Shown one piece after another: positions 62,553-64,000 of a stretch of 64,000 bases of DNA. How positions within the stretch are numbered: position 1 is the first letter of the stretch; each line of letters starts with the position of its first letter. The position numbers and the translations under genes are program-made. The notes beneath the pieces are model-generated. The model had not been told where the DNA came from, did no database searches, and was given only the letters and a program-made list of their open reading frames with translations. Location of the stretch: positions 1 to 64,000 of the forward strand of contig JAHECR010000014.1 in NCBI GenBank assembly GCA_024641655.1, in the 5' to 3' direction. The DNA is from Acidimicrobiaceae bacterium. GTDB taxonomy: Bacteria > Actinomycetota > Acidimicrobiia > Acidimicrobiales > UBA8592.

Positions 62553-63749
62553 TCAGGCTGCCGACACCGGGACGCTGGCCGGGCCGGCGACGTTGGACAT
62601 CTGGACGTAGCTGACGTTGTCGAGATCGACCTGCAGGCCAGGCCACCGGGTGTAGAGCTGCTCGAAGGCGATCCTGCTCTCGAGCTTGGCCAGATGGGCA
62701 CCGAGGCAGTAGTGGACGCCGTGGCCCAGGCCCAACGCGACGGGCTGGGGGCGGTCGATGTCGAAACGGTCGGGATCGGGGTAGACGTCGGGGTCACGGT
62801 TGGCGGCGCCGGTGATGAGCAGCACCGGTTGGTTGGCCGGGATGGTGACACCGTTCCACTCGCTGTCGACGAGCGAGTATCGGCCTTGGTATTGCGACGG
62901 CGCCTTGTACCGGAGTACCTCTTCGACAGCCCCACCGAGCTTGGACCAGTCGCCGGTGAGCTGGGCCAACTCGTCGGGATTGTCGGCGAAGGTGACCGCC
63001 CCGTTGCCGACCAGCTTCGTGACGGTCTCGCTTCCGGCAGCCGCGATGAGTCCTGCGAACCCGGCGATCTCCTCGTCGGTCAGCGCTTCGGTGGTGCCGT
63101 CTTCGCGTTCGACCGCCGTGGCCGCGAGGTCGCTGATCAGGTCGTCGGCGGGGTGGCGTCGCTTCTCGGCCACGAGTTCCATGATGAATGCGCTCGACGC
63201 CATTGCCGCTGCGATCCCCTCCGCCGTGGGGAAGGGGTTCCCGGGCTCGCGCTCGAGCACCTTGTCGGTCCAGTGCCGGTACTGCTGGCGGTCAGGCTTG
63301 GGAATGCCCAACAGCGTGCTGATGACCTCGACCGGGAACGGACCGGCGAAGTCGGTCACGACGTCGAAGCTGTCGCGATCCATGAGGGGATCGAGCCACT
63401 CGTCCATGACGTCTCGGATGATCTCCTCGATCCCGGCAATGCGCCGGGGGGTGAACGACCGGGCCACCAGCTTGCGCATCCGGTCGTGCTCGGGCGGATC
63501 CATCACGATCATCGAACGGATGCTCGTGGCGACGGCCTGGTAGTCGTCGCTGGTGAGCTGGTCGATCGTGAGCCCGTGTGTCGAGCTGAACGTTTGGTGG
63601 TCCCGGTGCGCCGCCAGGACGTCGGCGTGGCGGGACAAGGCCCAGAAACCGATCTTCTCGTTGTGGTACGTGGGCGACTCGTCGCGAAGCCAGCGGTACA
63701 CGGCGTACGGGTCCTCGAAGAACTCGCGCGAGAAGGGATCGAATTCCAT
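62553..63749 (-). CDS. Cytochrome P450
   Basis: A 398-residue P450: PPEHDRMRKLVARSFTP near residue 85, I-helix IAAAGSETVTKL, K-helix EEVLRYKAP and haem loop LGHGVHYCLGAHLAKLE with the Cys ligand. ATG at 63749 behind AGGAGAGCCC. It is a paralogue of the P450 at 21695 and, like it, has no adjacent redox partner. Head to head with the partial dehydrogenase at 63878. Confidence 0.9.
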   Translation of the reverse strand: MEFDPFSREFFEDPYAVYRWLRDESPTYHNEKIGFWALSRHADVLAAHRDHQTFSSTHGLTIDQLTSDDYQAVATSIRSMIVMDPPEHDRMRKLVARSFTPRRIAGIEEIIRDVMDEWLDPLMDRDSFDVVTDFAGPFPVEVISTLLGIPKPDRQQYRHWTDKVLEREPGNPFPTAEGIAAAMASSAFIMELVAEKRRHPADDLISDLAATAVEREDGTTEALTDEEIAGFAGLIAAAGSETVTKLVGNGAVTFADNPDELAQLTGDWSKLGGAVEEVLRYKAPSQYQGRYSLVDSEWNGVTIPANQPVLLITGAANRDPDVYPDPDRFDIDRPQPVALGLGHGVHYCLGAHLAKLESRIAFEQLYTRWPGLQVDLDNVSYVQMSNVAGPASVPVSAA

Positions 63750-63877
63750 GGGCTCTCCTCTGTTCAGGCGACCAGAACCTAGCAGGACCGGCCCGGTGCG
63801 GACTGACGCCTGCGCACCGACGTGGCCCACGGGATCGCCCCGGGGTACGACGAAGCGAAGCCTGGCATACTCCGCAG

Positions 63878-64000
63878 ATGGATGTGGGTTTCATCGGACT
63901 CGGGAACATGGGCCGGCAGATCGTCGATGCCCAACTGGCCGCGGGGCTGAACGTCACGTTGTGGGCCCGTCGGCCGGGATCGTTGGAGCCGTACGCGGAC
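63878..64000 (+). CDS. NAD-binding dehydrogenase of the 3-hydroxyisobutyrate type, 3' truncated by the window edge
   Basis: Only the first 41 residues are present: MDVGFIGLGNMGRQIVDAQ, then a helix and WARRPGSLEPYAD. The GFIGLGNMG motif with Arg in WARRP (NADP-favouring) is the hallmark of beta-hydroxyacid dehydrogenases such as HIBADH or tartronate semialdehyde reductase. ATG at 63878. Confidence 0.8.
   Translation, partial: MDVGFIGLGNMGRQIVDAQLAAGLNVTLWARRPGSLEPYAD

Overview
The window is a 64 kb, high-GC, gene-dense stretch with about 65 protein genes on both strands. Many neighbours overlap by 1-4 bases (GTGA, ATGA or TGATG junctions), and GTG and TTG starts are frequent. The gene content suggests a free-living aerobic actinobacterium, most likely of the Acidimicrobiia type: a WhiB protein, four luciferase-like F420/flavin oxidoreductases, two P450s, many SDRs, DUF2889, and PHA genes. 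The class-level assignment is inference from gene content; no rRNA or other marker gene is present. No CRISPR array, complete tRNA, rRNA gene or intact transposase was found.

Layout. 1-1200: a partial WhiB gene overlapping a PilZ gene, then a gene-poor stretch ending in a tRNA-Met(CAU) 3' fragment, the classic scar of an integrative element. 1262-5098 (minus): an operon of an isocitrate-lyase/PEP-mutase-type lyase, aconitase-family large and small subunits, and an F420-type oxidoreductase. 5183-9664 (plus): Fe(II)/2-oxoglutarate oxygenase, hotdog thioesterase, SDR, a split MaoC hydratase pair, NIPSNAP and VOC proteins. 9727-11369 (minus): an acyl-CoA ligase preceded by a 38-residue cysteine-containing small protein. 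11846-16036: a decayed cytochrome c and a MacB/LolD-type ABC exporter. 16026-29700: a catabolic region (DUF2889, SDRs, a DapB-fold dehydrogenase divergent from a TetR gene with a palindromic operator, aldo-keto reductase, P450, two opposed amidohydrolases, N-acyl-D-amino-acid deacylase-like protein, epimerase, Rieske oxygenase). 29885-40172: membrane proteins, a CAP-domain lipoprotein, an ABC-F protein and a heterodimeric ABC exporter. 40515-45818: a polyhydroxyalkanoate module (PHA synthase, 3-hydroxybutyryl-CoA dehydrogenase with an XRE regulator, and a small phasin). 45975-58943: mixed enzymes, including a peroxiredoxin with an in-frame TGA, and a decayed PhoX-like gene. 59026-60078: a BLUF-adenylate cyclase. 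The right end holds an F420-type enzyme, an MFS exporter, a second P450 and a truncated dehydrogenase.

The two strongest discoveries are these. (1) A Bcp/PrxQ-type peroxiredoxin (46705-47169, minus) carries TGA exactly at the peroxidatic cysteine codon. Reading is open on both sides and a SECIS-like hairpin follows at once, so it is very probably a selenoprotein. (2) A full-length, colinear homologue of the blue-light-activated adenylyl cyclase bPAC lies at 59026-60078, with all key BLUF and ATP-specificity residues conserved. Also of note are the divergent LeuCD-like plus lyase operon, which may act on a branched dicarboxylate rather than in leucine synthesis, and the 38-residue protein with a consensus Shine-Dalgarno that overlaps its downstream ligase.
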